NCBI RefSeq assembly: GCF_024124825.1
Contig: NZ_JAMXSS010000002.1
Location: forward strand, 1,240,001 to 1,304,000
Reading direction: 5' to 3'
Length of the DNA stretch: 64,000 bases
From: Arthrobacter sp. H16F315
Lineage (GTDB): Bacteria > Actinomycetota > Actinomycetes > Actinomycetales > Micrococcaceae
Shown one piece after another: positions 1 through 8,795 of the stretch. The notes below the pieces were generated by a model, which saw only the letters and a program-made list of their open reading frames with translations, searched no databases and was not told the origin of the DNA. Within the stretch, counting starts at the first letter, position 1, and every line of letters starts with the position of its first letter. Made by a program: the position numbers and the translations under genes.

Positions 1-772
1 CGCCGATCAGCGGGATGAAGGCGCCAATGAAGGTCAGTGCGGCCAGCGGCAGTGCGAGCGGAACGCCCATGATTACCAGAGCCAGGCCAATAAAGAAGGC
101 GTCGACCAGGGCCACTATGGAAGTTCCGCGCACGTAGCCGCCGAGCACGTTCAGGCTGCGCTCGCCGGCACGGCGTGCCTTCACCAGGTTCGGGCCCTTG
201 AACGCCCGCAGCACAAAGGCCCAGATGCTCTGGCCGTCTTTGAGGAAAAAGAACAGGATGACAGCCATCAGGAGGGCCCCGGTGATGACGTTGCCGGCCG
301 CACTGAGCCCGGATATGGCGCCCGCGCCCACGGTGCTGCTGGTGGCGAAATCGACGACGGCGTCCCGCGCCTGCTGGATCTGCTGGTCATCAACCGGGAT
401 CGGACCCGTACGAATAAAAGCGTGAACCCGGTCGAAGCCCTCCGTGGCCTTGCTGGCCAGTTGGTCGGCCTGGCTGACGACGGCGACCACGATGCCCGTG
501 ATGACAACGCCGAACGCGAGCAGGAGTGCCAGGAACGAGACTGTGGTGGCGGCGGTGCTGGGCCAGCCCCGGCGGCGCAGCCAGTGGACGAAGGGTGCGA
601 TCGCGGCGGCGAGGATCAGGGCCAGCAGCGCGGGAATCACCACGAGGCGCACTTGGATCAGGGCGTAGACCACCACCACTGACAGGACCAGCAGCAGGAG
701 GACCTGTGCGGTCCTGATGCTGGCGCGGCCCAGGCTGTCGCTCCAGGGGGTTGTCTGTTCCGGACTGCCCAT
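1..772 (-). CDS. AI-2E family transporter (C-terminus cut by window edge)
   Basis: The frame begins at the ATG read leftward from 772 (MGSPEQTTPW) and is still open at base 1, so about 257 residues are present; the family is usually 340-400. Hydrophobic helices lie at roughly residues 21-38, 44-62, 73-98, 160-176 and 212-250. A basic loop (HWLRRRG) follows helix 2, and a soluble stretch of about 60 residues lies between helices 3 and 4. The cut end reads GAFIPLIG, close to the AFIPYIG-like motif of AI-2E/PerM proteins. These are inner-membrane permeases or antiporters whose substrates are often unknown; autoinducer export is only the name of the founding member. It is divergent from nothing nearby and followed on the same strand only by sequence beyond the edge. 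Confidence 0.8.
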   Translation of the reverse strand, partial: MGSPEQTTPWSDSLGRASIRTAQVLLLLVLSVVVVYALIQVRLVVIPALLALILAAAIAPFVHWLRRRGWPSTAATTVSFLALLLAFGVVITGIVVAVVSQADQLASKATEGFDRVHAFIRTGPIPVDDQQIQQARDAVVDFATSSTVGAGAISGLSAAGNVITGALLMAVILFFFLKDGQSIWAFVLRAFKGPNLVKARRAGERSLNVLGGYVRGTSIVALVDAFFIGLALVIMGVPLALPLAALTFIGAFIPLIG

Positions 773-861
773 GCTGTTTTTCTCTCCCGCTCTCGGATGG
801 TCATGTTACTTACCAACCGTCTCACAGCCGGAGGGTGCAATCTCGGGGACCGGCCGGGCAA

Positions 862-2196
862 TCAGGTAGCGGCGGGCCGGATGTTCTGGTTGCCGCGGAA
901 CGTGTTCTCCGGATCGAACTCCAGCTTCACCTGGGCCAGCCGGTTGTAGTTCTCCTCGCCGAAGGCTGCCCGGACCCGGTCCTGGCCTTCGTCGCCGACG
1001 AAGTTCAGCCAGACGCCGCCCGTGGCATAGGGGGAGATGTCCTGGCGGAACTTCTTCACCCAGGCCTTGGCCACCTGGCCTCCTTCCGGTGTTTCCTCCA
1101 GTCCGAACGGGTGCGAGACCCACCTGGCGTTGCGGTTCTGCAGCGGAGTCTGGGCAGCCGCCGGCCCCGCCACCGCCCCGCCCCAGCTGGCAACCAGAAG
1201 TTGGGAGTGGGGGCCTGGCAGGTTCTGCGCAGACTCCACGAGCACGTCCAGGGCGGTGTCCGGCAACTCGTTGTGGTAATCGGCACTCCAGTAGTTGTAC
1301 AGGTTTGGCGGATCGTCGATCATGCACTGGAAATCGGCATAATTCATTTCGCTGACCAGATCCACTGCCGGGCCCAACTCCCGGAACGGCGCAGCGTGTT
1401 CAGCACCGTCAGCGGGGTCTCCCGCATAAAGATAGGCGATCCCTACTCCTTGTTTCCCCACCATCCCGGCTGGAACGAACGGTTCCGGCGGTGCCGTCAG
1501 GAACACCAGGGCAGTGCCCACGGCGTCGGGGGCGGCGAGGCAAAGTTCCCGGTAGGCGCGGCTGATCTCGGTCGAGGCATCGCCAGGCCAGAGCATCAGG
1601 CCCGCCTGAACCCCAGGACCAAGGTGGTGCAGGCGGAAAGTGAACTCGGTGGCGACGCCGAAATTGCCTCCGCCACCGTGGAGGGCCCAGAACAGCTCGG
1701 GGTTCTCCTGGGCGCTGGCGGTCACCCGCTCTCCGGCGGCTGTCACGAGATTGACGGAAAGCAGGTTGTCGCAGGCGAAGCCGTAGGAGCGCTCCAGCCA
1801 CCCCGAACCGCCGCCCAGCGTGAATCCCGCGACGCCGGTGGTGGAAGCCCGCCCGCCGGTGCAGGCGAGGCTGTGTTCCTGCGTGGCCCGGTCGAACTCT
1901 CCCCACGTCACGCCGGCTCCCACCGTCACCGTCTTGTTGTCCGGGTCCACCGAGATTGACCTCATCGGCCGGACGTCGACTACCAAGCCGTCGTCATTGG
2001 TTGACATACCGGCAACGGAATGCCCGCCAGCGCGGACGGCAACGGCCAGGCTGTTGTCCTTGGCGTACTGCAGAGCCTCGGCCACCTCGCCCGGGTCCGC
2101 ACATTGGGCGATGACGGCCGGGCGCCGATCGATCATCGCGTTGAAAAGTTTGCGTGTTTCGTCGTAGTCCGGGTTCTCCGGCCTGACCCATTTCAT
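862..2196 (-). CDS. FAD-binding oxidoreductase, BBE (berberine-bridge-like) family
   Basis: A 444-residue flavoprotein of the PCMH/FAD_binding_4 type with a C-terminal BBE segment. Residues 52-61 (VAVRAGGHSV) hold the His (H59) that usually carries the 8-alpha-linked FAD. Residues 117-130 (ASTTGVAGFTLGGG) match the second flavin-binding loop, but the Cys that gives a second covalent bond in bicovalent members is Ala here (A117), so only single covalent attachment is expected. The C-terminal FDPENTFRGNQNI is the typical end, where the Asn-containing motif packs on the flavin. No signal peptide is visible, so a cytosolic enzyme is likely; relatives oxidise sugars, alkaloids or aromatic alcohols with O2. 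The substrate cannot be read from the sequence. It stands alone between the AI-2E gene and the divergent molybdate locus. Confidence 0.85.
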   Translation of the reverse strand: MKWVRPENPDYDETRKLFNAMIDRRPAVIAQCADPGEVAEALQYAKDNSLAVAVRAGGHSVAGMSTNDDGLVVDVRPMRSISVDPDNKTVTVGAGVTWGEFDRATQEHSLACTGGRASTTGVAGFTLGGGSGWLERSYGFACDNLLSVNLVTAAGERVTASAQENPELFWALHGGGGNFGVATEFTFRLHHLGPGVQAGLMLWPGDASTEISRAYRELCLAAPDAVGTALVFLTAPPEPFVPAGMVGKQGVGIAYLYAGDPADGAEHAAPFRELGPAVDLVSEMNYADFQCMIDDPPNLYNYWSADYHNELPDTALDVLVESAQNLPGPHSQLLVASWGGAVAGPAAAQTPLQNRNARWVSHPFGLEETPEGGQVAKAWVKKFRQDISPYATGGVWLNFVGDEGQDRVRAAFGEENYNRLAQVKLEFDPENTFRGNQNIRPAAT

Positions 2197-2369
2197 GGCG
2201 CTGCTCCTTGGACGACCGAGGCTCCACCCCTCGCAAAGATTTTAGGCCCAACAACAGCGCCCAAGCTATGGGGCCCGGCTTCGAAGAACCTGCCGGATGT
2301 CATTCTGGGTTTTCGATTTTGCGCCCAAATACCAACCTCAGATCCGCAAACGCGGGATAGAGTAGCCCT

Positions 2370-2780
2370 ATGCCTAATATTCGCGTTTCCGAAGCGGCCC
2401 GGCTGCTGGGTGTCAGCGATGACACCATCCGGCGCTGGACCGAAAACGGAAGCCTGACCCCGCACAAGGACGACGCCGGGCGCCACGCCGTGGACGGGCT
2501 GGAACTCGCGCGGCTCGCCCGGGAGCAGGCCCAGCTTCCCGATGACCCGGCCAGAGCGGGCAGCTCGGCCCGCAACCGCTTCGTTGGCCTCGTCACAGCA
2601 ATCACCGCCGACACCGTTATGGCCCAGGTGGAACTGCAGTGCGGGCCGTTCCGCGTGGTTTCGCTGATGAGCAGCGAAGCTGTGCACGAACTGGGGCTGG
2701 AACTTGGCTCTGTCGCCACTGCCGTTGTGAAGGCCACCACGGTGATCCTGGAGACGCCGCGCGGTAAGGGCGCCGTATGA
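2370..2780 (+). CDS. Molbindin-type protein: HTH domain fused to a TOBE/Mop molybdate domain
   Basis: A 136-residue protein. Residues 1-60 form a MerR/excisionase-like helix-turn-helix (RVSEAARLLGVSDDTIRRW). Residues 68-134 form a single Mop/TOBE domain (NRFVGLVTAITADTVMAQVE) that binds molybdate or tungstate. A -10-like TAGAGT at 2358-2363 ends seven bases before the ATG, so the message may be leaderless. Its stop overlaps the start of modA by four bases (ATGA at 2777-2780), which puts it first in the mod operon. The likely role is sensing molybdate and controlling uptake, in place of an E. coli-type ModE. Regulation of modABC by this protein is inferred from the domain pair and position. 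Confidence 0.85.
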   Translation: MPNIRVSEAARLLGVSDDTIRRWTENGSLTPHKDDAGRHAVDGLELARLAREQAQLPDDPARAGSSARNRFVGLVTAITADTVMAQVELQCGPFRVVSLMSSEAVHELGLELGSVATAVVKATTVILETPRGKGAV

Positions 2781-3597
2781 GGCGGGGCCCGACTCCGGGC
2801 CTGGCGGCACGGCGGACTGTTGTCCTGCGGTATGCCGTTGCCGTGATCACGGCCGGGGTGCTGGTGGCCGGCCTTTCGGGCTGCGCCGCTGCCGGGTCAG
2901 GGTCCGGCGGGGACGCGAACAGGACCCTGACCGTCTTCGCCGCGGCATCCCTGAAGCCAACATTTACCGAACTTGCTGCCGACTTCGAGGCCAGCCATCC
3001 CGGCACCGCCGTCAGGCTCAGCTTCGCCGGTTCGTCCGACCTCGCCACCCAGATCAGCCAGGGTGCGCCAGCGGATGTTTTTGCCTCCGCGGACACCCCT
3101 AACATGGCCAAACTTGCCGACGCATCGCTTCTGGCCGGGGCTTCCCGGAACTTCGCCAGCAACATCCTCACCATCGCGGTGCCGCCGTCGAATCCGGCGG
3201 CCGTCGAATCCTTGGAGGATCTCGCCCGGCCCGGCGTGAAGCTGGTCACCTGCGCCGCCCAGGTTCCGTGCGGCGCCGCCGCGAAGACGGTTGAAAGGGT
3301 TGCCGGCGTGGCGCTGCGGCCGGTCAGCGAGGAATCGTCCGTCACCGATGTGCTGGGCAAGGTCAGCTCGGGCCAGGCTGACGCCGGGCTGGTGTACGTT
3401 ACCGACGTCAGGGCGGCGGGGGTAAGGTGCAGGGCATCGATTTTGCCGCCGCCCGGGAAGCGGTCAATACCTATCCGGTAGCTACCGTTGCTGCGAGTCG
3501 GAACCAGGAACTGGCGGCCGAATTCATTGCCCTTGTGACCGGCGTCGAAGGCCAAAAGGTCCTCGCCGACGCCGGCTTCGGGGCCCCGCAGCCGTGA
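2777..3597 (+). CDS. modA: Molybdate ABC transporter substrate-binding lipoprotein, frameshifted as sequenced
   Basis: Periplasmic-type molybdate-binding protein tethered as a lipoprotein. The signal peptide ends in a lipobox (LSGC, Cys near residue 35), followed by a Gly/Ser linker and the ModA core ([17 protein letters not shown]). The frame is correct to about 3417, then breaks at a run of five G (3418-3422). With a sixth G the protein continues [20 protein letters not shown] to the TGA at 3595-3597, which overlaps modB by one base. As written, translation would stop at 3481 after 234 residues and lose the C-terminal lobe. The intact downstream frame argues for a sequencing error. It is the second gene of the mod operon. 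Confidence 0.85.
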
Positions 3598-4481
3598 TGA
3601 CCCGCCCCACCAGCCCTGCCGGTGCCGGCCCTGCCGGTGCCCGGCCTGCAGGCCGCGCACGCGCAGTGCGGCAGCCGTCCGGCTTCAGCGGGATGCCCGC
3701 ATGGATTTTCGCCGCCGCGGCGGCGGGTGCCCTGTTGGTGCTCTTGCCCCTCGCGGCCATGGCTGCCCGGGTTAACTGGGCTCAGTTCATCCCCTTGGTT
3801 ACCTCCGAGGCATCGCTGACGGCGCTGGGGTTGAGCCTGCGGACCGCAGCCGCGAGCACTGCCCTGTGCATTGTCTTCGGTGTCCCGCTGGCGCTGGTCC
3901 TGGCGCGTGGCGATTTTCCCGGCCAGCGCCTGCTCCGCGCCTTTGTGCTGCTGCCGTTGGTGCTCCCGCCGGTGGTAGGCGGGATTGCGCTGCTCTACAC
4001 CTTCGGCCGCCAGGGTCTTTTGGGAAGGAGCCTGGAGCTCGCCGGGATCCAGATCGCCTTTTCCACTGCGGCCGTGATTCTGGCCCAGACGTTTGTGGCG
4101 CTGCCCTTCCTGGTAGTCAGCCTGGAAGGTGCACTGCGCAGCGCCGGAACCAGGTACGAGGCGGTCGCTGCCACCCTGGGCGCCAGTCCCGCTACCGTGC
4201 TGCGCCGCGTCACCATGCCGCTGGTGCTGCCCGGACTTGCCTCCGGAGCGGTGCTGTCCTTCGCCCGAAGTCTGGGCGAGTTCGGTGCCACCCTGACGTT
4301 CGCCGGCAGCCTGCAGGGCGTCACCCGCACCCTGCCGCTGGAAATCTACCTGCAGCGGGAAACCGACGCCGACGCCGCCGTGGCCCTGTCCATGGTCCTC
4401 GTTGCGGTGGCCGTGATCGTCGTTGGGCTCTCCTACCGGCGTCCCCGCGCCGTCCAGACTCCAGCGGGGACTCCACGGTGA
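3597..4481 (+). CDS. modB: Molybdate ABC transporter permease
   Basis: A 294-residue inner-membrane permease starting at the ATG that overlaps the modA stop; a GTG three bases upstream is an alternative. There is a Pro/Ala-rich N-terminus of about 40 residues, then five to six hydrophobic helices. The cytoplasmic EAA loop that docks on the ATPase is clear near residues 185-205 ([20 protein letters not shown]), and the family-specific [14 protein letters not shown] follows. It forms the channel for molybdate in the ModABC importer. The stop TGA overlaps the GTG start of modC by four bases, so the pair is translationally coupled. Confidence 0.92.
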   Translation: MTRPTSPAGAGPAGARPAGRARAVRQPSGFSGMPAWIFAAAAAGALLVLLPLAAMAARVNWAQFIPLVTSEASLTALGLSLRTAAASTALCIVFGVPLALVLARGDFPGQRLLRAFVLLPLVLPPVVGGIALLYTFGRQGLLGRSLELAGIQIAFSTAAVILAQTFVALPFLVVSLEGALRSAGTRYEAVAATLGASPATVLRRVTMPLVLPGLASGAVLSFARSLGEFGATLTFAGSLQGVTRTLPLEIYLQRETDADAAVALSMVLVAVAVIVVGLSYRRPRAVQTPAGTPR

Positions 4482-5565
4482 CCTTCCGGCTTGAGGCAAC
4501 GGTGGCTGCCCGGGATTTCAAGGTCTCGCTCAGCGTTGGGGCAGGGGAAACTGTGGCGATCCTCGGTCCCAACGGCGCCGGTAAATCCACGCTGCTGGCC
4601 GTGATAGCCGGCCTGCTCCGCCCGGATACTGGCAGCGCCTCCTCGGCGGGCAGCAACTTTTTGACCTCGACGCCAAGACCTCCGTCTGGACGGCACCGCA
4701 CCGCCGGGGGACCGCCCTGCTGGCGCAGGACGCCCTGCTGTTTCCGCACTTGAGTGCCCTGGACAACGTCGCCTTCGGCCCCCGCAGTGCAGGCGCTTCG
4801 CCGCGGCAGGCCAGAAGAACGGCGCGGCACTGGCTGCAGGAGGTGGGGGCTGCCGAGCTCGCCGACCGTCGCCCCGGGCAGCTCTCTGGCGGGCAGGCCC
4901 AACGGGTCGCCGTAGCCAGGGCGCTGGCGGCCGGGCCGGAGCTGCTGTTGATGGACGAACCGATGGCGGCCCTGGATATTCACGCCGCGCCACTGCTGCG
5001 GCGGCTCCTCAAGCGTGTGCTGGCCGGGCGCCGGGCCATCATCGTCACCCACGACGTCCTGGACGCCCTGATCCTCGCGGACCGCGTGATCGTCCTGGAG
5101 GACGGCAGGGTCAGCGAGGACGGGCCCACCCGCGCGGTGCTCCAGCGTCCGCGCAGCAGCTTCGCGGCCGGCCTCAGCGGGCTGAACCTGCTCGCCGGCA
5201 CGATCACGGCGGCGGGCCTGCGGACGCCCGAGGGACTGGAAATCGCAGGCCAACATGATGACGCCGAAGACGGCGGGACTGACGAGGCCGGCCGTGTCGG
5301 CGGCCGCGGCGCCGGCAGCGCCGGGGTGGCTGCATTCGCCCCGTCGGCAGTTTCGGTCTTTCCGGAGCTACCGCACGGCAGCCCGCGAAACGCGTTTCCG
5401 GTGGTGGTCACGGAACTCGAACCGCACGGGGACCAGATCCGGGTCCGTGCCGGCGGGCTCGCCGCGGACATCACCCCGGCGGCCTTGGCGGACCTGGGCC
5501 TGGTCCCGGGGGCCGTGGCCTACTTTGTGGTCAAGGCCGCCGCCGTCGCGATTTACCCGGTCTAA
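4478..5565 (+). CDS. modC: Molybdate ABC transporter ATP-binding protein, frameshifted as sequenced
   Basis: ATPase of the molybdate importer, starting at GTG 4478 within the modB stop. Walker A (GPNGAGKST) lies near residue 30. The frame then breaks near 4640: adding one C in gcgcctcc restores [18 protein letters not shown] and joins the second half. The rest has the signature [15 protein letters not shown], Walker [13 protein letters not shown] and the switch His (IIVTHDV). The C-terminus is a regulatory TOBE domain ([20 protein letters not shown]), preceded by an unusual acidic then Gly/Ala-rich insert (translation of about 5250-5390). All three transporter genes abut, so one message is expected. 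The break is probably a sequencing artefact, like that in modA. Confidence 0.85.
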
Positions 5566-5604
5566 CCGCGGCCGCGCCGGACGCGGCGGCTTAGCCGCGG
5601 CACG

Positions 5605-6096
5605 CTAGTCGGATGCGGGCCTCACCGGGTGGCCGCTGACGATGGAGACGCGGTTGAAGGCATTCATCGTGATCGCGAGCCAGCTGACGGCGGCGAATTC
5701 ATCGTCGGACAGGTGTTTCCGGGCCGCTGCGCCGGCCTGCTCACGGGTCCCGGCGTCGGAAATGTTCGTAATGGTTTCGGCGAGGGCCAGGGCGGCGCGT
5801 TCCTTGTCGTTGAAGATCCCGGTATCGCGCCACGCCGGAAGGACGGCGATGCGTTGCGAGGATTCGCCATTGGCCAAGGCATCCCGGACGTGCAGGTCGA
5901 GGCAATAAGCGCAGCCATTGATCTGTGAGACGCGGACGTTGAGCAACTCAATGAGTCCGCGCTCCAGTCCAGCCGCCTCGGCCGACTCCTTGGCCTTGAG
6001 CCCGAGTCCGTTGAGCGCGCGCCAGGCGGCCGGATCGGCCTTGTCCAGGAACAGCCGGCGGTGGGTGTCGTGCGGGCCTTGCGCGTTCTCATCCAT
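5605..6096 (-). CDS. Carboxymuconolactone decarboxylase / AhpD-like family protein
   Basis: A 163-residue all-helical protein with the AhpD-core CxxC motif GCAYCLDLH (Cys pair near residues 61 and 64, His three on), which in AhpD-type alkylhydroperoxidases forms the redox disulfide. It is therefore more likely a peroxidase-type member than a true decarboxylase, which lacks the cysteines. It is cytosolic, transcribed divergently from the choline genes, with an inverted repeat 42 bases upstream of its start. A role in removing hydroperoxides is inferred; the nearby choline oxidase makes H2O2, but a functional link is unproven. Confidence 0.8.
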   Translation of the reverse strand: MDENAQGPHDTHRRLFLDKADPAAWRALNGLGLKAKESAEAAGLERGLIELLNVRVSQINGCAYCLDLHVRDALANGESSQRIAVLPAWRDTGIFNDKERAALALAETITNISDAGTREQAGAAARKHLSDDEFAAVSWLAITMNAFNRVSIVSGHPVRPASD

Positions 6097-6137
6097 GGTT
6101 CACAGGATACCGACGGCGGACGGCGAAGCACGAAGCG

Positions 6138-6162
6138 TGACAGATTTGTCATATTCGTGACA
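6138..6162. promoter_or_regulatory. Inverted repeat TGACA-N4-TGTCA with extra half-site
   Basis: TGACA at 6138-6142 and TGTCA at 6147-6151 form a perfect inverted repeat with a four-base spacer. A third TGACA half-site follows at 6158-6162. The cluster sits 42 bases upstream of the AhpD-like gene start and is AT-rich compared with its surroundings, as expected of a promoter with an operator. The binding protein is unknown. Confidence 0.45.
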
Positions 6163-6336
6163 GAATCGTTGATGGAGTGAAGTGCGGCGCCGCGGCCGGT
6201 TCCTTGGGGGAGCCGGCCGCGTCCGCAGCAGCCCCGCCGCCGTCATCTGCGCGATTGGCCGCCACCGCGACAGCGGACGCACAGCCCGCCGGTGCCGCCC
6301 CCTGGCTCACGTTCACCGGTATCGCCCGCCGCCGCG

Positions 6337-6384
6337 CCGCCTTCCCCGCGGCCCCGCCCGCCGCCTTCCCCGCGGCCCCGCCCG
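6337..6384. repeat. Tandem 24-bp direct repeat, two identical copies
   Basis: Two exact, adjacent 24-base copies (6337-6360 and 6361-6384) built of C and G tracts around CTTCCCCGCGGCCCC. They lie in a very GC-rich stretch (6177-6410) between the AhpD-like gene and the choline promoter. An open frame through here encodes only Ala/Pro-rich sequence and is not a credible gene. The rest of 6163-6636 holds the promoter described next and a 5' leader with a hairpin (CCGGACG/CGTCCGG near 6526-6546). Confidence 0.6.
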
Positions 6385-6416
6385 CCGCCACCGCCGCCCC
6401 GCCGCCGTGCTCGGAA

Positions 6417-6443
6417 TTGGACGATGGGATAGTGTGCTATAAG
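6417..6443 (+). promoter_or_regulatory. Candidate extended -10 promoter for the choline/betaine genes
   Basis: TTGGAC at 6417-6422 and TATAAG at 6438-6443 are separated by 15 bases, with a TGC just before the -10 (extended -10). This would give a leader of about 190 bases before the transporter gene. Spacing is short, so the call rests mainly on the extended -10. Confidence 0.35.
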
Positions 6444-6636
6444 ACAGTGACCGGGCTCACTTGTTTGGGGAGAGTGTTGGTGACTTGATAGCGTCGAAAG
6501 CCGCGCACAACTCGAAAAGACACCCAGCCGGACGCACGCCGTCCGGGTCTCGCACGCCAGCAAGGCCCCGCCGGTACCAGTAACAGCTGCGGAATCTGCG
6601 TCCGCACCGCAGCGTGAAAACTGAAATGGGCCCCCA

Positions 6637-8795
6637 ATGAGCCAGTCAGCACCGCCGAGTACGGACTTGTCCGGGACTCCTGAAAATCCTCCGCCCGGCG
6701 CCGCCGGCGCCACCCCTCCGGAACGCCGCACCCGGGTCAACAAAACAGTATTTTTGGTTCCGCCATTGGCGTTCTTGCCATTGCACTCTGGGCCATCCTT
6801 GCCAAGGACAACGCCGAAGCCGTGATCGGCTCGTTGGTCGGGTGGGTATCGACCAATATGGGGTGGTACTACTTCCTGATCGTCACCGCCGCTGTGGTGT
6901 TTGTTGTGATCATCGCGATGTCCAAGGTGGGCAAAACCAAGTTGGGGCCTGATCATTCCAAGCCCCAGTTCGGAATGTTTACCTGGGCCGCGATGCTCTT
7001 TGCCGCCGGGATCGGTATCGACCTGATGTTTTTCTCGGTCTCCGAACCGGTCAGCCAGTACCTTGCACCGCCAACGGGTGAAGGCAGTACCGCTGATGCC
7101 GCCCGACAGGCCCTGGTCTGGACCTTGTTCCACTACGGCATCACCGGCTGGGCCCTCTACGCACTGATGGGTTTGGCGCTGGGCTACTTTGCCTACCGGC
7201 ACAACCTCCCGCTGAGCATCCGGTCAGCCCTGTACCCGATCTTCGGCAAGAAGATCGAGGGTCCCATCGGCCATGCAGTGGACATCGCAGCGCTGTTGGG
7301 TACGATCTTCGGCATCGCGACCTCGCTGGGCATCGGCGTGGTCCAGCTCAACTACGGCCTCACCTTTATGTTCGGTGTCCCGGAAAACCTAGGCGTCCAG
7401 ATCGGCCTGATAGCCCTGTCCGTGGTGATGGCGACGGTATCCGTGGTTTCCGGTGTGGAGAAGGGCATCCGACGGATGTCAGAGCTGAACGTGATCCTCG
7501 CCGTCGGCCTGATGCTCTTTGTGCTGGTCACCGGCAAAACGAGTTTCCTGATGGACGGCATCGTGCAGAACATCGGCGACGTGATCAGCCGTTTCCCGGG
7601 CATGACCCTGGACACCTTCGCCTATGACCGCCCCACGGACTGGCTGAACGCCTGGACCTTGTTCTTCTGGGCCTGGTGGATCGCCTGGGCGCCGTTTGTG
7701 GGACTCTTCCTCGCCCGGATCTCGCGCGGGCGCACCATCCGCCAGTTCGTGGTGGGCACCATGACCGTGCCGTTCCTGTTTATTCTGCTGTGGATCTCCA
7801 TCTTCGGAAACTCCAGCCTGGACCTCATCATGGGCGGTAATGCCGCGTTCGGCGAGATCGCGATGAACAACCCGGAACGGGGCTTCTACAGCCTGCTCGC
7901 CGAATTCCCGGCAGTGCCTATCAGCGCCGCGGTGGCCACCTTCACCGGGCTGCTCTTCTATGTGACTTCCGCGGACTCCGGCGCCTTGGTGATGTCCAAC
8001 TTCACCTCACACCTCAAGGACGCCGACTCCGACGGTCCCAAGTGGATGCGCGTCTTCTGGGCAGTTGTCACCGGCCTGCTGACCCTGGCCATGCTGATGG
8101 TCGGAGGTGTGACCACGTTGCAGAACGCCACCATCATTATGGGCCTGCCACTGTCGCTGCTGCTGGTGTTCATTATGCTGGGGCTGTTCAAGGCCCTGCG
8201 CGTGGAAGCATCCCTGACGGACAGTTTCCGGGCCAGCCTGCCCGGCATGATTGCCGGACGGGCCGGCGGCGAACACCGCGACGGTCTGAACTGGCGCCAG
8301 CGGCTGACCCGGGCCATGAGCTACCCGGGACGACGGCAGGCCAACCGCTTCGTGGAGACAGTGGCCCTCCCGGCCCTGCGCGAAGTCAGTGCCGAGCTTG
8401 TCTCCCAGGGTGCCGGAGCCGAGGTCTCCGTGACGGAGGTCGACACGATCAGGATCAACAGTGTGGACCTGGCGGTTGCTATGGGCGACGAGCGGGCCTT
8501 CAAGTACCAGGTCTACCCGGTGCAGTACGAGACGCCGTCCTACGCCACCCGCAGCACCGGCTCCGGCGACCACTACTACCGGATGGAAGTCTTTGCCCTG
8601 GAAGGCAGCCACGGGTACGACCTGATGGGTTACACCAAGGAGCAAGTCATCACCGATGTGCTGGACCACTACGAGCAACATCTGCAGTTCCTCCATTCAA
8701 ACCGTGCCGAGCCCGGCAATACGGTCCTGATCGAGGAACACGCAGCAAAAGATAATTGGGAAGCCGATTTCGAACCCCAGGAGGAAAACAAATGA
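6637..8795 (+). CDS. betT: BCCT-family choline/betaine transporter, frameshifted as sequenced
   Basis: A secondary transporter of the betaine-choline-carnitine family, about 719 residues after correction. The N-terminus (MSQSAPPSTDLSGTPEN) is hydrophilic. The frame breaks at a run of five T (6751-6755); a sixth T gives VFFGSAIGVLAIALWAILAK, the first membrane helix, and joins the long downstream frame. Twelve helices are expected. The family signature around the eighth helix is clear (FFWAWWIAWAPFVGLFLARI). A soluble C-terminal domain of about 180 residues follows, longer than in simple BCCT carriers but like BetT, where it senses osmolarity. The stop overlaps the ATG of the next gene (ATGA). 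It likely brings choline in for oxidation to glycine betaine. Confidence 0.88.

Noticed and set aside
6177..6488. Ala/Pro-rich open frame between the AhpD-like and betT genes
   Set aside because: It is produced by GC tracts and the 24-bp tandem repeat; no ribosome site, no fold, and it crosses the promoter candidate.
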